Positions 54,892 through 63,629 of a stretch of DNA of 64,000 nucleotides are shown piece after piece. The position numbers and the translations under genes are program-made. Each line of letters starts with the position of its first letter. The first letter of the stretch is position 1. The DNA lies in NCBI GenBank assembly GCA_024734495.1, contig JALMQS010000073.1, forward strand, positions 1,878,674 through 1,942,673, in the 5' to 3' direction. Below the pieces are notes generated by a model. That model worked only from the letters and a program-made list of their open reading frames with translations, did no database searches and was not told the DNA's origin. The stretch comes from Forficula auricularia. Taxonomy: Eukaryota; Arthropoda; Insecta; Dermaptera; Forficulidae.

Positions 54892-55820
54892 ACCGACTTC
54901 AAAAAAATTAAATGCAACAAATAAAATAAAATACACTAAAAGGTATAAAATAATTATCTTATTTAGTTACAAATAAACTACGAAATATTTACATGAAATT
55001 ACTTTTCGAAGTCGGTGCCAAACAAACTATACCTATAAGCGAGCGTACCCGGCAAACGTACTAAGTAAGATCCATCGAGTACGATTCATAAAATGTATAT
55101 GTTTGGCACCGACTTCAAAAAGTGATTTCATGTAAATATTTCATCCTTTAGTTGTAATTAAATAAGATAATTATTTTATACCTTTTAGTTCATTTTATTT
55201 TATTTTTAATTTATTATTATTTTATTTATTGCATTTAATTTTTTTGAAGTCGTTTTTTTTATAAAAATTATTTTTATTTTTCTCTTTTAGTGATGTTATT
55301 AATAGTGACTTAATATAATACCTTGCATGCATCTCGTAAGAGAAAGCGTCAGGAGAATGGATCAGAAAATGATAATAAAATTCAATTCATAAATATAGAA
55401 ATTCTCTCGAAACGTTTGCGGGTTTTAAATGAACGTTTTAAGATTGTTTTTTTTTATAAAAGATTTTATTTATTATAATTTCGATTATTTCCTCATAAGA
55501 ATTGGAGATTTCCGTTATTTCGTCATTGACCTATCATCAAAACTTGACCAAATTAATATGGAACCATCCCTAAGGTACCCCCTTTCCAATAAAAAAGAAG
55601 AATCATTGCAATCGGTCCATAAACAAAGAAGTTATGCCTGAACATACTTATCAAAAAAGGTACAATACCAATGAAAAAAAACGGGACCAATCGGGTACTA
55701 GACTGAACCCAATGCAAAAAAAATCATCGAAATCGGTTCATAATTGGCGAAGAAATCAGGTAACATAGACACAAAAAAATTCAGTCGAATTAATAAGCTC
55801 CTTCTTTTTTGAAGTGGGTT
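54892..55820 (+). mobile_element. ACCGACTTC-family element, copy 4
   Basis: Starts ACCGACTTCAAAAAAATTAA, with an internal foldback (about 54900-55010 and 55105-55255). It carries the GCATGCATCTCGTAAGAGAA and CTGAACCCAATGCAAAA blocks and ends TTTTGAAGTGGGTT. The longest, most complete copy. Confidence 0.7.
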
Positions 55821-56904
55821 AAAAATAAAATGAAAACGCCTTAAGAGTCTTAGGATAGGCTCTGCAAATCCAGCCCGAAATAATTAGTTGCATAAATTCC
55901 AGGGGATTCGCGGAGTTGGAATAATTTAAATTATTTTTATATTAATTTTTTATTACATACCATTTTGTTGATTATACAAATGCAAGATTTAGACTTTATT
56001 ACTATTCTATTACTTTTCTAATCAAAAATTATTATAATTTGGTTGACATTTCTTTTTACTATTAATTAGTGAGATAATCATTAATTTTTTATTATATTTT
56101 AAAGTTAATTAATCATCCCAATTAAGACTGAGCTTTGATTATTTATTTAATGTATTTTTAAGAGATGTTGATGGAAAAAATTGTAATATATCTTCTTTAA
56201 ACATATACAAAAAGAAGGTGACGTTTCATTCAATCATTTCATTCATTCACGCATAGCCCAAACCTCTACGACCTAGAAAACTGAAATTTGGAGAAAGGTC
56301 CCAAAATTGGATTTCAGAGTTTTTCAAGATCTTAAACCCAAAAGATATAGATATGGTTTTAGCTTAGAAAGGCGAAGAATTAAAATAAAAACAAACATAT
56401 TTGGGTATTTTATTTTTTTGCCTAAAAGGGAGAATATAGTCTTTGGGGTGAATTTTTTTAAAGTTTTCTATCTCCTCGGGTTTAGAAACCTAAGTTTTAG
56501 GATTCAATTTTGGTACATTGTTGAAATATCTCGGGAAAGTTTTTTCATTTTTCAAAATTTGACCACAAAAGATGTTTTTTTTTAATTTTTATTTTTGGGG
56601 TTATAAGCAGAAAAGACTTGATATGTTTTTAAGTTTTTGAGCTCAAATTTGAGATATAGGTGTCTTTTTCAAATTTCTAAAAAACACTGTAGAACCGTTT
56701 TTAAATTTCACTTCAGCGGGAGGGGGGGGGGAGCTTTTTTGAAATTTCAATTTTTACAAAATTTCATTTCAAATAGATTTTTTTAAAAGTAGGTTTTTAG
56801 TTTTTGTTTTAGAAAGGTTAAGTATAAAAATATAAAAACAGGTATTTTAGCATTTTGCTTTATCCCCTCCCCCAATATCAATTTTGGTTAAGTTTTTTGA
56901 TCAT
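55821..56904. other. No gene recognised
   Basis: AT-rich; the 92-codon frame at 56307-56585 is F/R-rich and motif-free. Confidence 0.4.
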
Positions 56905-57510
56905 TTAAGGAGGTTCTTTCGCTACAATCCACACAAAACTTTTAGCCTCGTAGCCATTCTATAAATATGAACGGTGCTAAAATTTTAGGTTATGTTTTTT
57001 AACGTGACTGTACGTTTTGCACTACTATATTCTCTTTATGAATGGATCGTTTCTAAGCCTTCAATCCTATATCCCCTCCACTAAAAACAATCGCCCAAAT
57101 ATGTTTTTTATTTTTATTTTTTAACAAAACTACGTGTTTTTTTTATTTTTTACCAAAACTACGTGTTTTTTTTTATTTTTTACCAAAACTACGTGTTTTT
57201 TTTTATTTTCTACCAAAACTACGTGTTAAATAATTTAAATTTTTTTTAAAGTTACTCCGAATATATTATTCTAACAAATATTATTTTTTCATCAATATGG
57301 TGAAAGTCGCTTCAATGAAAAAAAATAATGATCATTTCCGAACCCTTTCCCAATCTACCATATGTAAAATTCATTTTTAATTGCAATTATTTAATGTTTG
57401 GTGTGGTAAATCGTCTTCAAATTTTAACAGTTGTTTATTATGCTTTTAATGACTTATATTCCAAGTTCAAAGACTTCTTAAATTTTGCATTTGTGAAAGA
57501 AGTACCTTAA
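56905..57510 (+). mobile_element. TTAA-flanked element with a 29-30 bp tandem
   Basis: Same family as 11640-12251. TTAA at 56905-56908 and 57507-57510. Interior TACGTG recurs at about 57131, 57160, 57190 and 57220, marking four tandem 29-30 bp units ending ACCAAAACTACGTG. Confidence 0.75.
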
Positions 57511-57569
57511 ACTCGTGGTAATTTTGAGTTTCAGGATTCATTTGAAATAGTTATTTTTCTCATCTAATA

Positions 57570-57660
57570 CTTGAGCAATAACCATTCGACTTTGGATTTT
57601 TGAAGTTTCGATTATCATTGGTACCCATTGCTAAAGACATGGAGGAATGGACTTAAAATC
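57570..57660. repeat. Isolated unit of the 36.5-37.1 kb tandem
   Basis: Contains TGAAGTTTCGATTATCATTG and CTAAAGACATGGAGGAATGG, matching the inverted unit at 36541-36630. Confidence 0.6.
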
Positions 57661-57675
57661 AATAATAGCGGTAGG

Positions 57676-57840
57676 CGAGGGGTGAACCGCGATTGGAATT
57701 AGGTGTACCCGTCTTTGGAATTATTTGGAATTACTTTGGAATTCATTAAATAATCTATTGTCACCTATTGTCTTTTTACTTGGAAATGAACGTGGAAGTG
57801 GAAGTAGGTGTGCAAGATTTTAGCTCGCGGTTCACCCTCG
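57676..57840. mobile_element. 8-bp-TSD MITE, CGAGGGGTG family
   Basis: Ends CGAGGGGTGAACCGCGA and, inverted, CGAGGGTGAACCGCGAG. A perfect duplication, GCGGTAGG, lies at 57668-57675 and 57841-57848. Confidence 0.9.
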
Positions 57841-57864
57841 GCGGTAGGTGTATGAGCACAAGTC

Positions 57865-57867
<3 letters not shown>

Positions 57868-57917
<50 letters not shown>
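57868..57917. repeat. (TA) microsatellite
   Basis: Pure TA repeat that served as target for the Ty3/gypsy element; its counterpart continues after 62791 (TATATATAT). Confidence 0.9.
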
Positions 57918-57921
<4 letters not shown>

Positions 57922-58213
57922 AGTTTCTTCTTAGGTAAATAAAAATCGAATTCTGAAATTGAATTTTGTTTTAATAGGTTATGATATAATGTACATTAAT
58001 ATTTACAAATTATATACAAATTAAATACAGATCAAATATTGTACAATACCTGAAATTGAATTTTGAATCGATTTTTCAGGTCCTTTATTATCTCTTATTA
58101 ATAATTATAATTTTTGATTTACTAAGTTACACGTCAGCTGAGATTGATGTCATGTCATTGGGACTGGTTGGCTTGTGCTATCTCGAGTTTGACGCGCCGT
58201 TTTCAAACTTACA
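57918..58213 (-). repeat. 3' LTR
   Basis: Identical to the 5' LTR except one base. The last codons and stop of the pol frame lie inside it (58213-58178). Confidence 0.9.
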
Positions 58214-58452
58214 TCTCCCCCTCCGAGACATCAGCTGGCAGTAACTTCCTTTTGTGAAACAATGTTGTTTTCTTCCCTTTTTTTTTAATGCTACTTCATA
58301 GATGGAATTTGAAATTTTTCGCACAATTCGGAAAGGTCCTGTTCTGATCTTGTCTAGTTTATTTTTGTTTAATTTGTTGCCTGTTTCGACATATACCATT
58401 TCATCTTTCTTGAATTCATATTCCTTCCTTCTTTTATCTACTCTGGCTTTAT
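58178..58452 (-). CDS. Integrase C-terminal domain (GPF module)
   Basis: Open from the A run at 58452. Residues include VYVETGNKLNKNKLDKI followed by TGPFRIVRKISNSIYEVAL, the GPY/F module of Ty3/gypsy integrases. There is no chromodomain after it. The polypurine tract is read as SRRGR, and the TAG stop (58180-58178) lies 34-36 bases inside the 3' LTR. The integrase thus ends in LTR-encoded residues. Confidence 0.85.
58214..58224 (-). promoter_or_regulatory. Polypurine tract
   Basis: GGAGGGGGAGA on the minus strand abuts the 3' LTR exactly. It primes plus-strand DNA in this element class. It is translated here as part of the integrase C-terminal frame. Confidence 0.85.
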
Positions 58453-59420
58453 TTTTTTGAATTCTTCGATCGAGTTCTTTACTGCTTGCTCTCTGTCTTT
58501 CTCCATATTACTTTCCTGTTGGAGGCTTCTTGGAATTATCTCGGATTTGTTTCCGAAAAGTAAGTATTCTGGTGCAAATCCTGTAACACTGTGAACAGTA
58601 TTATTATATTCCTTGATACATTCATCTGCTATCGCAGTCCAATTTCTTCTTTCGTTGTCCCCATTTATTTTACATCTTATTCTGTTTACGATTGTTTGAT
58701 TTGCCCTCTCATTTAAACCGTTCGACTCAGGACAATCAACACAAGTGAATATTAATTTGATATTTTTGTCTTTGAGGTAGTTTTTTAGTTCTTTTGAGTT
58801 TATCCCAGCATATTGATCGCCCAATAATGTCTTTATTGAATTTTTTTTTGTTATTGGGTCAATCAATTTTATAAAATCATTTGCTGTTTGTGTTTTTGAG
58901 GTCAGAGCAAATACATATCTTGTCATATGGTCCACTAGGATGTGCATATATTTTTTAGATGATTTATTCCCAGAAAATCCTCCAATTGTGTCAATTGACA
59001 TGATTTCATATGGTTCTTTTGCGGGTCCAAGCTGTGACATTTGTCCTATTAATCTGCTTCTTCTTGATTTGTTTTCAATGCATGTCGAGCATGTTTTGCA
59101 AAATTTTTTTATTAATTTGTCCATATTCTTGAAATAATAATGAGGTCTTATTTTATTTAGCAAATGCTTAACACCAATATGTCCATAGAAGTCATGAACT
59201 TTTTTTATTAATTCATCACCAAATCTTCTTGATACAAATATTCTTTCATTATTTCTCAAACCTTTGAACGCGATATCACCTTTTTTTACTACATTCTTAG
59301 AATTATTTAACTCTTCTTTGTTTAACTCCTGATCATTCATGATTTCTTCCAAAGATATTATATTTACTACTTTTAAGATGTCTTCTTCGTTTTCAAAGCT
59401 CTCTAATACTGGGTTTCTTG
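58438..59420 (-). CDS. Integrase (zinc-binding and catalytic domains)
   Basis: The frame is open from about 59420; the annotated ATG at 59352 is internal. An HHCC-type zinc-binding domain is H53-x4-H58 with CKTCSTC at 85-91 (numbering from 59352). The catalytic triad is D121 (MSIDTIGG), D179 (LLGDQYAG) and E215 (GLNERAN), with the expected 35 residues between D179 and E215. The frame ends at 58438, just past a run of seven A's (58458-58452). The C-terminal domain follows in another frame. Confidence 0.9.
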
Positions 59421-60704
59421 AAGAGAGTCAGCCTCTAAGTTTGTTTTTCCTGGAGAGTATATAATTTTAAAATTATATTGAGACAGATAGAATATCAGTT
59501 CTCCGAGAGGTTCATCAGTTCTTGCTTTTACTCGCAAAGTCTCCAAAGGCTTATGGTCAGTTATTACAGTAAATTGCCGACCTATTAACCAATGTTGCCA
59601 GTATTTTATGGCCTCTTTAATAGCTAGGCATTCTAGGTATATAGCCTTGTGCTTTTTTTGGGTGGGGTTCAATTTTTTTGAGAAGTAGGCTACTGGGTGG
59701 AGAACACCATTTGCCTGTGGTTGTTTAAGCACACTTCCAAGGCCTTCAATACTTGCGTCGGTGTATATAAAAACCTCTTTGTCTTGGTCGTAAATTGAAA
59801 GTATTGGGCTTGAACACAAATATTCTTTTATTGAGTTAAATGCTTGCTCGCAACTCTCGCTCCACTCAAACTTGACATTTTTTCTTAATAAGTTGTGTAA
59901 AGGCTCTAATGTTTTTACTGAATTTTCAATGTATTTATAATAAAAATTACACTTCCCTAAAAATTGTCTTATATTTTTCTTGTTTTTAGGCCTTTCAAAA
60001 CATTTTATTGCTATAAGGTTGTCCTTATATGGTCTCACTTGACCTTTCTCAATGATATGGCCCAAATATTTTATTGAATTTTTGGCGAAATTACATTTTA
60101 AAAGTTTTAATTTGAAACCTTCTTTTTGGATTACATCTATTAATAAGTCGATATGCTTTAAATGTTCTTCAAAGGTGTTAGAGAATATCAATATGTCGTC
60201 AATATAATTTATGCAAAAATCACTTAGTTTGTTTCTTCTTATTATGTTTGCTAACACTCTCTGGAATATACTACTCGACACTTTGAGACCGAATGGCAAA
60301 GTAGTCCACTGCCAATGACCATTTTGGGTAACAAATCCCAATTTGTCTCTATCTTTACTTCTCACTGGGATTGACCAAAATGCAGAGTTTATGTCTAAAG
60401 CTGAGAACCAAGTGCAACTACCCGCTTTCACCATTATGTCTTCAATCCTTGGGAAAGGATGACTTTCCGGAATAAGGATCCGGTTAAGTTCTCGGAAATC
60501 GACACACAAACGTGATCTTCTGCCTTCATCCTTCTTGAATGCCAATGTAACTGGGGCTGCAAAAGGTGAACTAGATTCTTCTATTAATCCAGCTTCAAGA
60601 AGTTTTGATATTTGGTAGTCAATTTCTTTTTGATCTGGTAAAGAGCATCGATATGGTTTCTTTGACACATATTTATATTCCATTAATTTTATTTGAGCTT
60701 CCAC
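59403..60704 (-). CDS. pol: Reverse transcriptase-RNase H of Ty3/gypsy element
   Basis: 433 codons. RT motifs are in order: LCVDFRELNR (about residues 66-75), catalytic Asp in SALDINSAFW (D104), LPFG (136-139), YIDD (167-170), and YLGHIIEKGQVRP (213-225). A tether follows, and then RNase H with TDAS (D316), E358 and TDHKP (D383). The upstream frame contains the FAKDKYDVGR-type entry typical of Ty3/gypsy RT, but it is split from the linker by a missing base near 60753-60758. The end, after EADSL, is also a frame break (near 59418-59425): the expected S-R-N-P motif continues in the next frame. All active-site residues are intact. The protein would copy the element RNA into cDNA inside particles. 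Confidence 0.95.
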   Translation of the reverse strand: MEAQIKLMEYKYVSKKPYRCSLPDQKEIDYQISKLLEAGLIEESSSPFAAPVTLAFKKDEGRRSRLCVDFRELNRILIPESHPFPRIEDIMVKAGSCTWFSALDINSAFWSIPVRSKDRDKLGFVTQNGHWQWTTLPFGLKVSSSIFQRVLANIIRRNKLSDFCINYIDDILIFSNTFEEHLKHIDLLIDVIQKEGFKLKLLKCNFAKNSIKYLGHIIEKGQVRPYKDNLIAIKCFERPKNKKNIRQFLGKCNFYYKYIENSVKTLEPLHNLLRKNVKFEWSESCEQAFNSIKEYLCSSPILSIYDQDKEVFIYTDASIEGLGSVLKQPQANGVLHPVAYFSKKLNPTQKKHKAIYLECLAIKEAIKYWQHWLIGRQFTVITDHKPLETLRVKARTDEPLGELIFYLSQYNFKIIYSPGKTNLEADSLQETQY

Positions 60705-61380
60705 ATTTTGGACTCTTCCAACGTCATATTTATCCTTAGCAAAACCTTTTTCTTTTTTAATAATAAGTTTTTTATATCATTTCTTTTTTTATCGTCTAAA
60801 TGACTTAAGTAATGTTCATATTCATTAATGTTTATATATTCATTTAAATTTATCTGTTTTATTTTATTATTTTCTATTAATTCAATATTATCTATTTTTA
60901 ATTCTTTTTCAATTATTTTTGTATTATCATTTGTTTTTTGGAATGTGTCTATTTCTTCTAATTTATTATTCATTTCTTTTAATTTAAAATTATCTTTTTT
61001 TATTTCTTTTACATTTTTACTGTTAATCTTTTGAAATATTTTTAATTCTTCATTCTGAATCAGTTTAAATTTTTTTATTGCATCTAAGCCAAGTAACATG
61101 TCGTATGAAAAGTTATTATTTTTTACGACATATATATCTATGAAATCAGATATTTTATTTATTTTAAGTAGCAAGTGGGCCCGGCCTTCTACAAAATTCA
61201 CACCATTTATTGTTTTAAATATTGTTCTATCTTTTTTTATTTTTTTTTTAGTTCTTGTATTATTTCATAATTTATTAATGACACATTAGAACCTGTGTCA
61301 TAAACAGCTTCAATATTCCTAGATTCATCAACTAGTACATTTAATGTTAACAATGGTGTGATTTTACCGGGGCCGTCTAG
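60689..61380 (-). CDS. Aspartic protease and linker (two frame segments)
   Basis: The -1 frame after the run of seven A's contains AVYDTGSNVSLIN, the DTG aspartic-protease site (D codon at 61299-61297). It stops in a run of ten A's (61249-61240). The next frame (61201-60689) continues with the protease flap and C-terminal region, NFVEGRAHLL and MLLGLDAIKKF, then an N/K/E-rich linker of about 90 residues. It ends at a short overlap with the RT frame. Overall length suits a retrotransposon protease followed by a linker. The GTG at 61201 is not a real start. Confidence 0.8.
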
Positions 61381-61544
61381 TTTTTTTGGTTCTTAAACCC
61401 CTCAATATTTTCATTTAAATTTATTTCATATTTTTCTTTATATCTTTCTCCATTACGACATATAGCAGTAGGATGGTATCTGTTTGGCCATCCTAATTTT
61501 TCACATTTGTAACAGGGTGTCTTTATAACATATCTGTCATTAGG
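61377..61544 (-). CDS. Nucleocapsid zinc knuckle (-1 frame of gag)
   Basis: In the frame entered at 61544, the minus strand reads CYKCEKLGWPNRYHPTAIC, a CX2CX9HX4C array. That is longer in the middle than the classical CX2CX4HX4C knuckle. The frame then runs through a short linker to TAG at 61379-61377, next to a run of seven A's (61387-61381). It would bind the element RNA. It has no ATG of its own, which supports translation by fusion to Gag. Confidence 0.6.
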   Translation of the reverse strand, partial: PNDRYVIKTPCYKCEKLGWPNRYHPTAICRNGERYKEKYEINLNENIEGFKNQKN

Positions 61545-62467
61545 TTTTTTTTTATTTCTTTTCTATCTTTTTTTAAATATTCTAAATCATATTTTCTAAG
61601 AATATTAATCAATTGGTCTGTATTTTTTATTTCTTCTTTATCAAGAATATCTTGTATATTTTGAGGTAAACCTATAACAATGTGATTTATTTTTGACACT
61701 TCTGAGATTGACGGTTCAGCATCTAGTAAGAGACTTTCTTTTTTTAAACTGTAATCAATTATTGAACCATCTATATACTTAAATTTGTAAGCATATCTAA
61801 CTTCAGCCCAACCTCTTTTTGCATAAATCAATAAAAAAGATTTTGTCCATTTTGACCAATCGTTATCAGATATCTTTTTCAAGTTACTTCTATACCATTC
61901 TTTTGAATTGCCCTCTAGGAAGAATCTTATAATTTGTATCTTCATAATACTATCATATATTTTATGTCGTTCACATTCTATTTCAAAAAATTTTAACCAT
62001 TCTGCTGCATTTTGTTGAATGCCATAAAATTTATTTAAGTTAAATTTTTTTTCGATATCTAATAATATGTTTTCTTTCCTTTTAATTTCTAAGTCCAGGT
62101 TATTGAGAGTATCAGTTTTATCCTCATCAATTCTGGATCTTATTGAAGAATCTAGACTTTCTTCAGTCGATTCTTCCAAAAAAAAATCTTTAAATATAAA
62201 ATTATTGTCTTCATCTATATATAGTTTCTTAATCTCATCTGATAAAGTTATATTTACATTTCTGAAATGTCCCTCTTTGGACATGCTTTTAAACGCTGAC
62301 TTTATTAAAGTAATTTGGCTTAATTCTTTGTGTGATTTCTCACCTTGATGTTCTTCAGGAAATGCATAGACTAGATTATCCGATATTAATTTTATGCTTT
62401 TGATCGAATTCACCAAGGAACCTTCAATCTCTTCTTTTTTTAGATGTATCCTTACTTTAACCGGCAT
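61523..62467 (-). CDS. gag: Gag (capsid-type) protein of the Ty3/gypsy element
   Basis: 314 codons from the first ATG, 28 bases after the LTR. Residues about 155-285 form a retrotransposon Gag-type helical domain: EWLKFFEIECERH, then FLEGNSKEWY, WSKWTKSFLLIYA and a PSISEVSKINHIVIGLP stretch. An acidic or charged region precedes it (residues about 95-140). It would assemble the particle that packages the element RNA. The frame ends at a TAA at 61523, just past a run of nine A's (61553-61545 on the minus strand). The zinc knuckle continues in the -1 frame. The run contains A AAA AAC, a known -1 slippery heptamer type, so programmed frameshifting is possible. A missing A is equally able to explain it. 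Confidence 0.85.
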   Translation of the reverse strand: MPVKVRIHLKKEEIEGSLVNSIKSIKLISDNLVYAFPEEHQGEKSHKELSQITLIKSAFKSMSKEGHFRNVNITLSDEIKKLYIDEDNNFIFKDFFLEESTEESLDSSIRSRIDEDKTDTLNNLDLEIKRKENILLDIEKKFNLNKFYGIQQNAAEWLKFFEIECERHKIYDSIMKIQIIRFFLEGNSKEWYRSNLKKISDNDWSKWTKSFLLIYAKRGWAEVRYAYKFKYIDGSIIDYSLKKESLLLDAEPSISEVSKINHIVIGLPQNIQDILDKEEIKNTDQLINILRKYDLEYLKKDRKEIKKNLMTDML

Positions 62468-62480
62468 CTTTTGGTGGTAG

Positions 62481-62495
62481 GAAAAAAAATCGATT
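62481..62495 (-). promoter_or_regulatory. Predicted self-primer binding site
   Basis: The minus strand just past the 5' LTR reads AATCGATTTTTTTTC, with no TGG start as a tRNA-type site would have. Its first 11 bases are exactly complementary to AAAAATCGATT in the LTR (62654-62644). Confidence 0.5.
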
Positions 62496-62791
62496 TGTAA
62501 GTTTCTTCTTAGGTAAATAAAAATCGAATTCTGAAATTGAATTTTGATTTAATAGGTTATGATATAATGTACATTAATATTTACAAATTATATACAAATT
62601 AAATACAGATCAAATATTGTACAATACCTGAAATTGAATTTTGAATCGATTTTTCAGGTCCTTTATTATCTCTTATTAATAATTATAATTTTTGATTTAC
62701 TAAGTTACACGTCAGCTGAGATTGATGTCATGTCATTGGGACTGGTTGGCTTGTGCTATCTCGAGTTTGACGCGCCGTTTTCAAACTTACA
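62496..62791 (-). repeat. 5' LTR
   Basis: On the minus strand the U3 carries TATAATTATTAATAA. The predicted RNA start lies near 62655-62654, 25-33 bases after it. R plus U5 would span about 159 bases to the LTR end. Confidence 0.9.
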
Positions 62792-62869
62792 TATATATAT
62801 ATTTTTATTAGTGGGGATTAAACTTTGAATAATTATAATTCAAAATGAATCGTATGCTATTCTTATCAA

Positions 62870-63600
62870 TGAAGAGAAATGAAGCCTCGTTCTGCGAAAT
62901 ACGGAAATGGAAGGTGTCGTTAATAGTTCGTTATGGTAAAAGGCATTGCCGGCACGTGGGCCGTTGAAAGCTGGTCTATGGAGAGGTGGGAGAGATGGCA
63001 GGGCAGGTAGGTGTCAGCTACCGTGGTCCGTGGCCATGATGGCAGGAAGCCAGCAAGACGGAGGACCTACCTACCTAAGTCGAGGTAAGAGGTTTCCTCG
63101 GGATTTAGCCAGCCAGGGGTGAGGAGATCCTAGGGGTGAGGAGGCCGCCACTGTGGCCACCCAGGAAGCCCCGGACGCCACGCGCCAGATAAGGTATTGA
63201 TTTTGCGTTGGCGGCGTCTCGGTCCCCACGGCGTGACCTTATTCAAGACAACCCGCCTGCAAATTAGCCCTAGCTCCTCCTCCTTTTCGCGCCCTCACAC
63301 TTCCCTTTCGTCCCTCGCCTTCTGGCTTGATAAAAATATACTACCCTGATCGTAGACTCGGAGCTGGGAAACGATGATGATATGCTGCTCTCCTTTCTGC
63401 TTTCTGGCTGTCAACAAGTGACAAATCATTCGTGGTGGTGATAGTAGGCTCCAGTTTTTTTTTTGTTTTTGTTTTCTAGAGGGGCTCTGATGCTTCCGCT
63501 CCGGTTGTCCTTACATGGAAACGTACATTTTACTCTCTCCCTTTGATTTTTAGCTGCTTTGTACAACAATCAAATTCCAATGAAGAAAGCTGCTTGATCT
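62870..63600. other. GC-rich unique island
   Basis: Markedly GC-richer and unrepeated, with short GGGGTGAGGAG-type direct repeats near 63115-63150 and a CCTACCTACCTAAG run. No ORF above 60 codons. Candidate conserved non-coding element or promoter-type region. Confidence 0.35.
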
Positions 63601-63629
63601 TTTAAAAAAAGTCTACATCGAAATTATAA

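Larger units (their letters stand above)
57918..62791 (-). mobile_element. Full-length young Ty3/gypsy LTR retrotransposon
   Basis: 4,874 bp. Two 296-bp LTRs (TGTAAG...CTTACA) differ at a single base (T at 57969 against A in the other LTR). On the minus strand the order is LTR, 28-base leader, gag, zinc knuckle, protease, RT, RNase H, integrase with GPF-type C-terminus, polypurine tract and LTR. That is the Ty3/gypsy order. No env-like ORF and no chromodomain are visible. TATA lies on both sides as the probable 4-bp target duplication within a TA microsatellite. Six single-base frame breaks disrupt the otherwise continuous polyprotein. I do not assign a clade. Confidence 0.95.

Noticed and set aside
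58940..59137. Plus-strand ORFs inside the Ty3/gypsy element (also 60828-61034, 61098-61289, 62067-62348)
   Set aside because: Shadows of the minus-strand pol and gag frames.
61201..61201. Independent start of the protease/linker frame at a GTG
   Set aside because: The frame is a continuation of the protease after a missing base; the DTG site lies upstream in the adjoining frame.
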